Shown here: piece after piece, positions 1 to 7,176 of the stretch | How the letters are laid out: each line of letters begins with the position of its first letter | Numbering within the stretch: the first letter of the stretch is position 1 | NCBI RefSeq assembly: GCF_900230225.1 | Contig: NZ_OCNH01000002.1 | Span: 559,844-623,843, forward strand | Reading direction: 5' to 3' | Length of the DNA: 64,000 nt | Source of the DNA: Spirosoma fluviale | GTDB taxonomy: Bacteria; Bacteroidota; Bacteroidia; Cytophagales; Spirosomataceae | Position numbers and translations under genes: made by a program | The notes under the pieces: model-generated | Databases searched by the model: none | Told to the model about the DNA's origin: nothing | What the model saw: only the letters and a program-made list of their open reading frames with translations

Positions 1-762
1 TTGAGCTTTGCCATGCCGTTTTTTCGATTGAAAAATGAAGACGGAAACTGGTGGCAGTTAGCGGCTAATCCGGGTTGTGAGCTTTGGGTACAAACAGGAG
101 ATCTGTCCAACTTCTCCAGTTTAAGTAATGCCGTTTCCTACGCCGAAATTGACCCTAATCTAGCCCAACTCCTTCTGAATGATAATACCCGGACAATTCT
201 GCGTCAAGCACTATTAGATAAGTACTTTCCAGGTAAATCAATTACAATAGCTTCTGATGGTAATGCAACGCTGAACGAAATCAAACGCGAAATGCTTGAA
301 GAAACGCCGATAGAATATAGTGACCGGATAAAGCGTTTGAAGAAACGGCTAAATGCTGAAACGTATGAGATTGAAATACATTCCAGAGAGACATTCTTTC
401 GTCGTGAAGTTGTAAAGCTTTACGATGACAGGTGTTGCATCACCGGCGTTCGTGTATCGGCCCCTTATTCTTTCTCAATGGTCGACGCTTGCCATATTGT
501 ACCATTTTATAAAACATTCAACAATCATCCGACTAACGGTATTGCGCTTTGCCCAAACCTGCACCGGGCGTTCGATAAAGGAGTAATTTCGATTGACGAC
601 GATTACAGCGTTATAGTTTCTCCTACGTTCGTGGAAAATGACGCCAGCATTTATTCGTTGAAAGCGCTAGCTGGACAGAAAATTGAACTGCCTAGAAGTA
701 AGGATTATCTTCCTGATGTAGAGGCATTGGAATGGCATCGGAAGAATACGTTTAAGCGTTAA
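1..762 (+). CDS. HNH endonuclease, 5'-partial; resembles phosphorothioate-DNA-binding (SBD-HNH) restriction enzymes
   Basis: The reading frame is open at the first base, so the true start is probably left of the window. The visible part has an N-terminal PFFRLKNEDGNWWQL-like stretch. This resembles the part of the sulfur-binding domain found in McrA-type enzymes that cut phosphorothioated DNA. A C-terminal HNH domain follows, with CCITG at about 143-147, His165 in ACHIVPF, Asn179 and His188 in NLHRAFDKG, i.e. the beta-beta-alpha metal nuclease core of the HNH_2 group. It stops 8 bases before the DndD fragment and is co-directional with the dnd genes, so a restriction role in that island is likely. 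The HNH call is firm. Specificity for phosphorothioate DNA is inferred from family resemblance only; an ordinary HNH restriction nuclease is the alternative. Confidence 0.8.
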   Translation: MSFAMPFFRLKNEDGNWWQLAANPGCELWVQTGDLSNFSSLSNAVSYAEIDPNLAQLLLNDNTRTILRQALLDKYFPGKSITIASDGNATLNEIKREMLEETPIEYSDRIKRLKKRLNAETYEIEIHSRETFFRREVVKLYDDRCCITGVRVSAPYSFSMVDACHIVPFYKTFNNHPTNGIALCPNLHRAFDKGVISIDDDYSVIVSPTFVENDASIYSLKALAGQKIELPRSKDYLPDVEALEWHRKNTFKR

Positions 763-770
763 AAGCTTCT

Positions 771-1988
771 TTGCTTCAGAACGACTTTCGGGATTCATTC
801 GAAAAGATTCCGTTCGCCATTGCTGGGGGGCGTATGTTGGAGGTTGTACAACAGGTAGAAGACGAAACCAGCTATAAAACTACACTAAGCACACAGGAAA
901 ATGTTAGTCAGCGGTCTGACCTACTGCTAACCGATTTACTATCGGAAGAACGCAAGTTAAAGGAGGTTGTACCCGCTTCGGTGCATCGTTTTTATCACGA
1001 CACCGTAAAAAATCTAATCAAAAAACATTTCTTCGCTGATACGCCTGATTTACCCAGCGACTTTCAGTTGCTACATGATTTCTCAACATCCGAAACGCAG
1101 CTACTCAATAGCTTTCTGACTGATCTTAAACAGGATTTTCGTGTCTCGTTTCGGCGGCTCAATGAGCGTCGGACGCAGTTGCAGAACCAATTAACCCATG
1201 CCCGCAAACGGTTGGCTGCTGCTGACTCGAATCAGGAAGACCCAATTCTTGCCGCCGACCGCCGACGCCGTGACGAGCTAAACCTCAAGGTCGTTAAAAA
1301 TGACGAACAGATTGGCGAACACTACAAAACCATTGGTAAATGCGAAGATCGTAAAGCCAACGCTGAAAAGCAGATCAGCGAGATTACGCGGAAACTCACC
1401 GTGTCGGAACAATACCGGGCAAAAGATGAGGAAACCGAGATACTGATTGCAGGGTTACAACGCTTTATCGTTCAATTCAAACAGGACAAGAAACAATCGC
1501 TCGAAACGCAGATTTTGTATGGCCTGACTCAGTTGATGCACAAAAAAGAGTTCATCAAACGAGTTGAAGTCAATATTTACGGCGAAGACATTGAGATTGA
1601 TCTCTACAACAAAGAAGGTTTAAAAATTCGGAAAGATTCGCTCTCGAAGGGCGAACAGCAGATGTACGCTACCGCTTTGCTGCGTGGTTTGGTCGAGGAA
1701 TCGCAGATTGAGTTCCCGGTATTTATCGACTCGCCTATGCAGAAGTTCGATGAAGAACACGCGGAAAACATCATCAAATTCTTTTACCCAAACATTGCCG
1801 ATCAGGTTATTCTGTTCCCGCTCATCAACAAGGAAATGACCAAACGGGAATACAAAATGTTGCTGCCCCGTGTGGCACAGACCTTCCTGATTCATAACCT
1901 GAACCCCGACCGTCCGGAGTTCCGCGCCTGTGCTCCCAACGCACTCATCGACACCTATACGCAACTCTACGCCAGCAATGCAGATTAA
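771..1988 (+). CDS. dndD: DndD-like SMC-family ATPase, N-terminal half missing
   Basis: DndD is the SMC/RecF-type ATPase of the Dnd DNA phosphorothioation complex, normally about 650 residues with a Walker A near the N-terminus. Here only 405 residues are open. They begin with a PFAIAGG segment typical of the middle of DndD, followed by a long coiled coil (about 115-235), the ABC signature LSKGEQQMYA (about 290) and Walker B FPVFIDSPMQKFDEEH (about 316). There is no P-loop. The nominal TTG start lies 8 bases after the HNH gene, and an in-frame stop at 753-755 blocks extension. The 5' half has therefore been lost or replaced, and the ATPase is expected to be dead unless an N-terminal half is supplied elsewhere. 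The last 11 bases overlap the dndE-ATPase start. Confidence 0.8.
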   Translation: MLQNDFRDSFEKIPFAIAGGRMLEVVQQVEDETSYKTTLSTQENVSQRSDLLLTDLLSEERKLKEVVPASVHRFYHDTVKNLIKKHFFADTPDLPSDFQLLHDFSTSETQLLNSFLTDLKQDFRVSFRRLNERRTQLQNQLTHARKRLAAADSNQEDPILAADRRRRDELNLKVVKNDEQIGEHYKTIGKCEDRKANAEKQISEITRKLTVSEQYRAKDEETEILIAGLQRFIVQFKQDKKQSLETQILYGLTQLMHKKEFIKRVEVNIYGEDIEIDLYNKEGLKIRKDSLSKGEQQMYATALLRGLVEESQIEFPVFIDSPMQKFDEEHAENIIKFFYPNIADQVILFPLINKEMTKREYKMLLPRVAQTFLIHNLNPDRPEFRACAPNALIDTYTQLYASNAD

Positions 1989-3567
1989 TATTAAAACGTC
2001 GGAGGCCAACCGGCAACGCGTTACCGACCTAACCGGTCGAATTGGCGGTTCTACGCGTTTAAGTGAGAACGTGGTAGCCCGCATTGCTCTTGCCTACTCG
2101 TTGTCGCGCGGGAACCGGCTCAACATCGAGACCGATGTGCAGGACAGCAAAGGCAAAGAATATACCGATCAGATTTTATTGGGTAAAAACCGGTCGCTTT
2201 ATATTGCGTTGGTATGCCAGCACTACCAGATACCGAATACGGATGGGAATCTGGCCAAGTACATCAAAATGCATTTGGACGATGGCCTGGAACTGATGGC
2301 CAAACTGTTTGAGCAGAACAAAACGTACACCGGGCTGGATTTTCTGTTCGAGGAAGTTGAGCGGGGAATTGAAGCCCTCGAAGATGCCGATGTGCCGTTA
2401 ACACCGGTTACCAACCACAACCAGACCATCCGGAAAGGGTATTTTGCCGGCCCATTGCGGGTCAACATTGGCTACGATATAGAGTCGGGCGAACAGCAAA
2501 CGGCCATGCTCAACTACATCGACCTGCACAGCAACGCCCACATTGCGGTAGCGGGTGAGTCAGGCAGCGGCAAAACGCAGTTTGCATTGAGTTTTCTGGA
2601 ACAGGTCACGGCGGTATCTGGCGGGGCAATCAACTTCATCTACCTGGATTTTAAGGGTATGCAACCCGGCGACCTTCCCCGGCGGCAACCGTTTTTCGAT
2701 GCTACCGGCGCTAAGTATCTGGATGTGCCGCAAACGCCTTTCCCGTTCAATCCTCTGTCATTTATTGACAATATCAACGAGAAGAACAAGATACAGGGCA
2801 TCAATAAGTTTGTAGACATTATTATGAAGTATGCGGCCCGGATGGGACCGGTACAGCAGCAGCAACTTAAAGAAGCCACCCGAGCTGCTTTCGACGCCAA
2901 AAAGAATGGCGCGTATCCATCACTGGTCGATGTGAATGAGGAGTTGAAAACCATAACGGGCGGCAAACCCGGCACCCTCTCGCAGATTATGGATAGCCTG
3001 AGCGAGCTGGAACTGTTTGCCCCCGCTACCGACGTAAAAGACAGCTTCCTGAACCGCAATTATTATGTCAGTTTGGGGGCTCATCTGGAAACGTCGGTTC
3101 GGTTTACGGCTACGTTCCTGATGATTAATTACATCTACAACACCTTTGCCATGATGGACGATGCCCCGGTCGAAACCGACAGTATGGGCAACCCCATGCA
3201 GGCGATCCGTTACGTATTCCTGATTGACGAAGCGCACAACATATTTAAAGAACCCAAATCCCGCGCCCTGCTGGATACCATGTTGCGCGAACTCCGCTCG
3301 AAGGGTGTCATAATTGCGTTAGTGTCGCAGCAAATCGAAGAGTTCATTCAGTCCGACATGGATTTCTCGGCCAACTGCGCCAACGTTTTCCTGCTCAACA
3401 TCAAGAACCGAAACCTGAAACTCATGAGCCGTTTCCTGGGCTACAGCGAGAAAGAAGGTTTAGTATTAGCCCGCAGCATGGAGAAAATCGAAAACGGACA
3501 AGCCGTAACGAGTTTGAAGGAATTTAAACGAGGGGAGTTGGTGAAATTGGAACGGTTTAATAAGTAA
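1978..3567 (+). CDS. dndE: DndE domain fused to HerA/FtsK-like ATPase
   Basis: The N-terminal ~110 residues match the DndE (DUF1832) family: INIKTSEANRQRVTDLTGRI, then SENVVARIALAYSL and a DGNLAKYIKMHLDDGLELM-type end. DndE is the small nicked-DNA-binding member of the phosphorothioation complex. The rest is a RecA-fold pump ATPase of HerA/FtsK/DUF87 type with Walker A GESGSGKT at about 193-200, Walker B FLIDEAHNIF at about 412-421 and a following RSKGVIIALVSQQ segment. I chose the ATG at 1978, which overlaps the dndD stop, over the upstream GTG at 1930 because DndE homology begins there. The 529-residue protein appears intact. The ATPase part resembles the translocases of Dnd restriction modules such as DptH. 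Fusion of modification and motor domains is seen directly; the job of the fusion is inferred. Confidence 0.85.
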   Translation: MQINIKTSEANRQRVTDLTGRIGGSTRLSENVVARIALAYSLSRGNRLNIETDVQDSKGKEYTDQILLGKNRSLYIALVCQHYQIPNTDGNLAKYIKMHLDDGLELMAKLFEQNKTYTGLDFLFEEVERGIEALEDADVPLTPVTNHNQTIRKGYFAGPLRVNIGYDIESGEQQTAMLNYIDLHSNAHIAVAGESGSGKTQFALSFLEQVTAVSGGAINFIYLDFKGMQPGDLPRRQPFFDATGAKYLDVPQTPFPFNPLSFIDNINEKNKIQGINKFVDIIMKYAARMGPVQQQQLKEATRAAFDAKKNGAYPSLVDVNEELKTITGGKPGTLSQIMDSLSELELFAPATDVKDSFLNRNYYVSLGAHLETSVRFTATFLMINYIYNTFAMMDDAPVETDSMGNPMQAIRYVFLIDEAHNIFKEPKSRALLDTMLRELRSKGVIIALVSQQIEEFIQSDMDFSANCANVFLLNIKNRNLKLMSRFLGYSEKEGLVLARSMEKIENGQAVTSLKEFKRGELVKLERFNK

Positions 3568-3625
3568 CAAAGCCTCCACTTTAATTTATATATTTTAGTA
3601 AGAAAATTTAAAAATCATTAATTGA

Positions 3626-4213
3626 GTGTTCAATAATATGATACCATTTCTTTTTGATGATAAAGAAAATAAATTGCTCTCTAAAATAGAGAAAGCGAAT
3701 AGCTCTGAATTAATGTACTGGAAATTGCCAAACATCGTTTATCCAATGTTTGTCATATTTTTATCTTTAGTATGCTATTTTGTTTTTAAGCCGAATGACA
3801 AGTTTACATGGATAGCATGGGTAAATATTATATTTAATGGGAGTTTGCCAATGATAGCTTTGAACAGAATTGGATCAATGGGTATCAATCTTTTTAAATA
3901 CGACAAATCAAAAGAAAAGGTATTTGAAACTGATACTGGACTTTTGAGAGTTAAAATAGATGAATATTCTAAAATACTACTTATTGTCATAGCTTTGTTT
4001 TATATTTTTCAAGTTATTAAAGGCCCTTTTGAGTTTTCCTGGTATCTTATTGTACAGATAATAATATCTGTACTACTTATAAAATTTGCATTAAAATTTT
4101 CAAAATGTGCATATTTATTGCAAGATCGTTTGTTAGAAAGGTCATTAGGAGATGAGATTAGAGATGATGCAAAAGAGGTTAAAAAAGGTTTGTCTCAAAA
4201 ATACGGCGAATAG
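3626..4213 (+). CDS. Small membrane protein of unknown function, AT-rich, paired with a DGQHR gene
   Basis: I do not recognise this 195-residue protein. It has about four hydrophobic segments, roughly residues 34-54, 62-80, 112-130 and 137-155, and charged ends, so it is probably an inner-membrane protein with both termini in the cytoplasm. The start is GTG at 3626 or ATG at 3638; neither has a clear ribosome-binding site, as is usual in Bacteroidota. The gene is strikingly AT-rich compared with the dnd genes before it and ends 2 bases before the DGQHR gene, which has the same composition. The two were probably acquired together. Possible roles include a membrane effector or anchor of a defence module, but nothing in the sequence proves it. 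Confidence 0.7.
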   Translation: MFNNMIPFLFDDKENKLLSKIEKANSSELMYWKLPNIVYPMFVIFLSLVCYFVFKPNDKFTWIAWVNIIFNGSLPMIALNRIGSMGINLFKYDKSKEKVFETDTGLLRVKIDEYSKILLIVIALFYIFQVIKGPFEFSWYLIVQIIISVLLIKFALKFSKCAYLLQDRLLERSLGDEIRDDAKEVKKGLSQKYGE

Positions 4214-4215
4214 AA

Positions 4216-5538
4216 ATGATTAAGGATAATATAATCACAGCCCAAAGGGTTAAGCAAAATAATCAAGAATTTTTGATTAGTATTTTCACTATTGGTCAAA
4301 TCTTAACTTTTACTCGCTATACAGAAAGACTTATCGTATATTATGACGAAAATAATATACCTGAATATAATCCGCAGATTCAAAGAAAAGTTGAAAACAT
4401 ACGCGTAGAAAAGATTGCAGACTTTCTAATAGAGGATTCAGATGCTCTTTTCCCCACAAATATTGTGTTGTCTATACCTAGTCCGGTTATAGAGTCAATT
4501 GAAAACATAGATGAGTCTACTGTAAAGGTTATTTTAGATAGATCTGTTTTTTCTGAAGTTAAAAAAGTAAATGGAGATATATATCTTACGATAATTGATG
4601 GACAACATAGGATAAGAGGAATTGAGCGAGCCATAGAGAGAATTAGTCAAGAGATTGCTGAATTACAAAAAAAATATGAAGTATCACTTAAAATAGATAT
4701 TGAAAAAGCACTAGAAAGAAAGAAATTGCAATTGATGAATCTTTTAAATATTAATTTGTTGGTTTCTTTTTTTATTGATCCTACCCTAGAGTTTCAAGCA
4801 ATGATTTTTTCAACTATTAACAGAACTCAAAAAACTGTTCCTGCTGGATTAGTATCAAGCCTTTTTGGATTAACAGACAAGGACACTCCTCAAAAAACAT
4901 CACTTGAAATTGTATTGGCCTTAAATAGTTTTAAAAGTTCTCCCTTTTATAATAGAATAAAACTTTATGGAGGAAGATATGAGAGGAATCAAAGTCCTCC
5001 ATTGACTCAAGCAGCAATGGTAAAATCCTTAATTGAACTAATATGTACAAGTATCCGAGAATCAGAACGAGATAGGTTTAGAGATAGAAAAGAGCTTTCT
5101 ATTAATGTTAATCCTAGCTTACCCTTTCGCTTTTATTACGCAACAAATAATGACCAATTTATTACTGATATTTTATTTTCTTTTTTCTCAGCAGTGAGAA
5201 ATACGTTTCTGCGAAATGGGGTTATATTGTGGAATTTTGAAGATAATACTAAACCGCAAAATATATTGCAAACAACTGTTGGTTATCAAGCATTACTAAG
5301 TTTGCTAGTAGATATTTTAGCTGTTGAAAAATTAGATAATAGAAGAGATAAAATTAGTACATACGAAGAGTATCTTGGAAAATGTGTAAGTGTAGATTTT
5401 GCTGATCAACAGCGTTATCCTTTTACGAGTAGATCTGCTAAAGTTTTTTACTATGACTTGAGTTTGTTAATATGGCCGCCTAAAAGTAGTTCTGATGACA
5501 GAGTGAAAAGATTAAGAGAACTGTTGGATAAAAACTAA
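4216..5538 (+). CDS. DGQHR-domain protein, DndB-like
   Basis: Residues 128-132 read DGQHR followed by IRGIERAI, and STINRTQKTVP lies near 200. Together these are the signature of the DGQHR superfamily, which includes DndB, the regulator of phosphorothioation operons, and is distantly related to ParB/Srx folds. At 440 residues it is longer than typical DndB (about 360). A charged coiled-coil-like insert (about 140-175) follows the motif. It lies in the same direction as the dnd genes and forms a tight two-gene unit with the preceding membrane protein. Both are AT-rich and so probably came from a different donor than dndDE. It may be the dndB of this island or part of a separate DGQHR defence module; the neighbourhood does not decide. 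Confidence 0.8.
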   Translation: MIKDNIITAQRVKQNNQEFLISIFTIGQILTFTRYTERLIVYYDENNIPEYNPQIQRKVENIRVEKIADFLIEDSDALFPTNIVLSIPSPVIESIENIDESTVKVILDRSVFSEVKKVNGDIYLTIIDGQHRIRGIERAIERISQEIAELQKKYEVSLKIDIEKALERKKLQLMNLLNINLLVSFFIDPTLEFQAMIFSTINRTQKTVPAGLVSSLFGLTDKDTPQKTSLEIVLALNSFKSSPFYNRIKLYGGRYERNQSPPLTQAAMVKSLIELICTSIRESERDRFRDRKELSINVNPSLPFRFYYATNNDQFITDILFSFFSAVRNTFLRNGVILWNFEDNTKPQNILQTTVGYQALLSLLVDILAVEKLDNRRDKISTYEEYLGKCVSVDFADQQRYPFTSRSAKVFYYDLSLLIWPPKSSSDDRVKRLRELLDKN

Positions 5539-5701
5539 AGGTTGATCACAAGTAAGTCGATCGTTTATAACACTCGCTTTTTCTCTTGAGTTTTATGAAT
5601 CTGTGATCAAAATTGAGCTGTACCTATTATTCTGGTTGATGGCCCAATGCCTGTTTATTTCAGTGCTATGCATCGAGTTTTGACGGAGGATATTTAGTAA
5701 T

Positions 5702-5812
5702 TCAATACATCGCATGCCCCACATACCCCTGATGCAATTGCGCCACGGGGAAAATCAAGTCCCAGTGGCTGTCTCAGGCTACGTTGCCACGCTCGATGCG
5801 AAAGTGCTTGAC
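5702..5812 (-). pseudogene. Decayed 3' end of a DUF2442 gene
   Basis: Read on the minus strand this gives a relic of HFRIERGNVA, an in-frame TGA, then HWDLIFPVAQLHQGYV and a short tail before its own stop. It lines up residue for residue with the C-terminus of the intact DUF2442 gene at 6894-7157 (FKIERGNVVWGKDWDFIFPV and onward). A conserved Trp codon has become TGA and the N-terminal half is missing, cut where the REP-like palindromes begin. A forward frame through here (starting MPHIPLMQ) is only the shadow of this relic and the palindromes, not a gene. Confidence 0.8.
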
Positions 5813-5817
5813 GTTAT

Positions 5818-6201
5818 GTCCCTACGGGACAGCAGATTTGAGGAAAATGGCTTCTGTCTCTTCCGTAACGACGGCCCGGTGACGCTACGCTGTTTTGCCC
5901 CTACGGGGCAATGGCTTTGTGGGGGAATGACGGTGTTTCTACCTACGCCTTTGGCTGTTGTGTCCCTACGGGACAGCGAATTTGAGGGTAATTGTTTCTA
6001 TTTCTACCGACGCTGGCGCTGTTATGTCCCTATGGGACGGGTGTTAAATGGGGTACGTGTGTTTGTTTCTACCGATGCTATGCTTTTAGTGGCCTATTTG
6101 CCAGCACTTTTATGTAAACATGTCGTCCCGTAGGGACATAATAGCCAAGGGCGTCGGTAGCCAAGGAAAAAAGCCTCTGCTAGCCTTCGTCCCGTAGGGA
6201 C
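5818..6201. repeat. REP-like array: six 13-bp palindromic units next to a Y1 transposase
   Basis: Six copies of a short stem-loop are present: GTCCCTACGGGAC at 5818-5830, the compensated variant GCCCCTACGGGGC at 5897-5909, GTCCCTACGGGAC at 5962-5974, GTCCCTATGGGAC at 6026-6038, and two inverted copies GTCCCGTAGGGAC at 6125-6137 and 6189-6201. Stems are 5 bp with a 3-base loop. Flanking words such as TTTCTACCGACGC recur before the direct copies. Direct copies on one side and inverted copies next to the transposase end give a BIME-like layout. In one copy both arms changed together (G to C at the ends), which suggests that the fold is selected. Confidence 0.85.
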
Positions 6202-6207
6202 GAGACA

Positions 6208-6669
6208 TTATTCCAGCGGTTTGAATAGATATTGCTCGTCGTACTCAATGCCGAAAACATCTAAAAACCGGCGGTATTCGTCTAAAAATGTGCGCGTTCG
6301 GTGATGCTCTTCCTGATTCTCAATGTAGTTGATAACGGCTTGTAATTGGCTTTTACCATACGAAAAGGCACCGTATCCCTCTTGCCAGGAAAATCGGCTG
6401 CCAGTCAGTTTTTTGTCATTAATCCATTTGGATGAGTCTTGTTTAAGTTGTTGCATCAGATCGGAAAGTGATTGGGTAGGGCGCATACCGATCAGGATAT
6501 GCACGTGGTCTGGCATACCATTAATAGCGATCAGTTTATGGTTATGATTATGTATAATGCCTGTTATATAGTTGTAGAGATCATATTTCCAGGTGGAAGA
6601 AATGACGGCAGTGCGGTGTTTGACGGCAAACACGAGTTGGAGATGAATTTGGGTGTAGGTGTTTGGCAT
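6208..6669 (-). mobile_element. REP-associated tyrosine transposase (RAYT), IS200/Y1 type
   Basis: This 153-residue protein is a Y1 HUH single-strand transposase of the IS200-like/RAYT family. It starts MPNTYTQIHLQLVFAVKHR, has the HUH metal motif in NGMPDHVHILIGM (about 46-58) and the C-terminal WQEGYGAFSYGKSQLQAVI helix. The likely nucleophile is the Tyr in VINYIENQEEHH. Its length is normal and it appears intact. The stop codon lies 6 bases from the last palindrome. RAYTs are thought to bind and move REP hairpins in trans, so this gene is the likely author of the array. No accessory tnpB is present. Confidence 0.9.
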
Positions 6670-6755
6670 TTTAGTGAGTCAGGAAATGAAGCAATTTGAC
6701 GTAAGTGTTTTCGCTACGTCAACTCGATTTCTGACTATCTTTTTAGAAGAGGTTA

Positions 6756-6814
6756 CACCAGCGCCCTCAACTCCTCCCCGCTGTACAGGCCGAACCATTG
6801 GAAACGGCAATGCC
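6756..6814 (-). pseudogene. Internally deleted relic of a cysteine desulfurase 3' end
   Basis: Two short blocks match the intact gene at 7177-8409 and are joined directly. Bases 6756-6779 match its last codons (EELRALV), and 6778-6814 match 7344-7380, around the active-site Cys (IAVSNGSACTA), at 35 of 37 bases. About 160 bases between them are missing and the join is out of frame. This is the second half of a duplicated DUF2442-desulfurase pair. The bases up to 6893 hold no recognisable gene. Confidence 0.75.
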
Positions 6815-6893
6815 CTTTACCTTTTTTAACCAAAGTCATTAGCGATCTGAGTGGACTACTGGGTGGTGTTAATAGGGTAGACTTCATCCCCAT

Positions 6894-7157
6894 TCAATAC
6901 ACTGCCGGAGCCACATACCCCTGATACAATTGCGCAACTGGGAAAATAAAATCCCAATCTTTCCCCCAAACGACGTTGCCGCGTTCAATCTTAAATCGTT
7001 TAAAGTTGGCTAATCGACGGTATTTATTGTGCTGTGGATGTGGGTAATTTAGCAAAAATGGTCCGAAGTCAACCACTTGCGATGTGCCATCTGAAAAGTG
7101 TATTCGTAAGCGATGTTCACCAACATATTCAGCTTCTGTCACGGTTAACGTTCTCAT
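6894..7157 (-). CDS. DUF2442 domain protein
   Basis: This is an 87-residue protein with the DUF2442 pattern: a beta-hairpin start (TVTEAEYVGEHRLRIHFSDG), a FGPFL segment and a C-terminal WDFIFPVAQLYQGY. DUF2442 proteins are small, often act with toxin-antitoxin or mobile genes, and have no established activity. It lies 19 bases downstream of the cysteine desulfurase on the same strand and was duplicated together with it (see the relics at 5702 and 6756). That suggests a co-transcribed pair. Confidence 0.8.
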   Translation of the reverse strand: MRTLTVTEAEYVGEHRLRIHFSDGTSQVVDFGPFLLNYPHPQHNKYRRLANFKRFKIERGNVVWGKDWDFIFPVAQLYQGYVAPAVY

Positions 7158-7176
7158 TGATTTTTAGTTAGATAGT

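Noticed and set aside
5542..5610. TTGATCACA ... TGTGATCAA inverted repeat after the DGQHR gene, as an island attachment site
   Set aside because: Arms are only 9 bp with a 51-base loop; no integrase, no matching second copy and no tRNA were found.
5714..6133. Forward frame of 139 codons starting MPHIPLMQ
   Set aside because: Its codons are the reverse shadow of the DUF2442 relic followed by the REP palindromes; the likeness of its start to the AhpD paralogues (MPHIPL) is coincidental.
5818..6201. CRISPR-like array
   Set aside because: The unit is only 13 bp, palindromic, in both orientations and irregularly spaced; no cas gene, but an adjacent RAYT.
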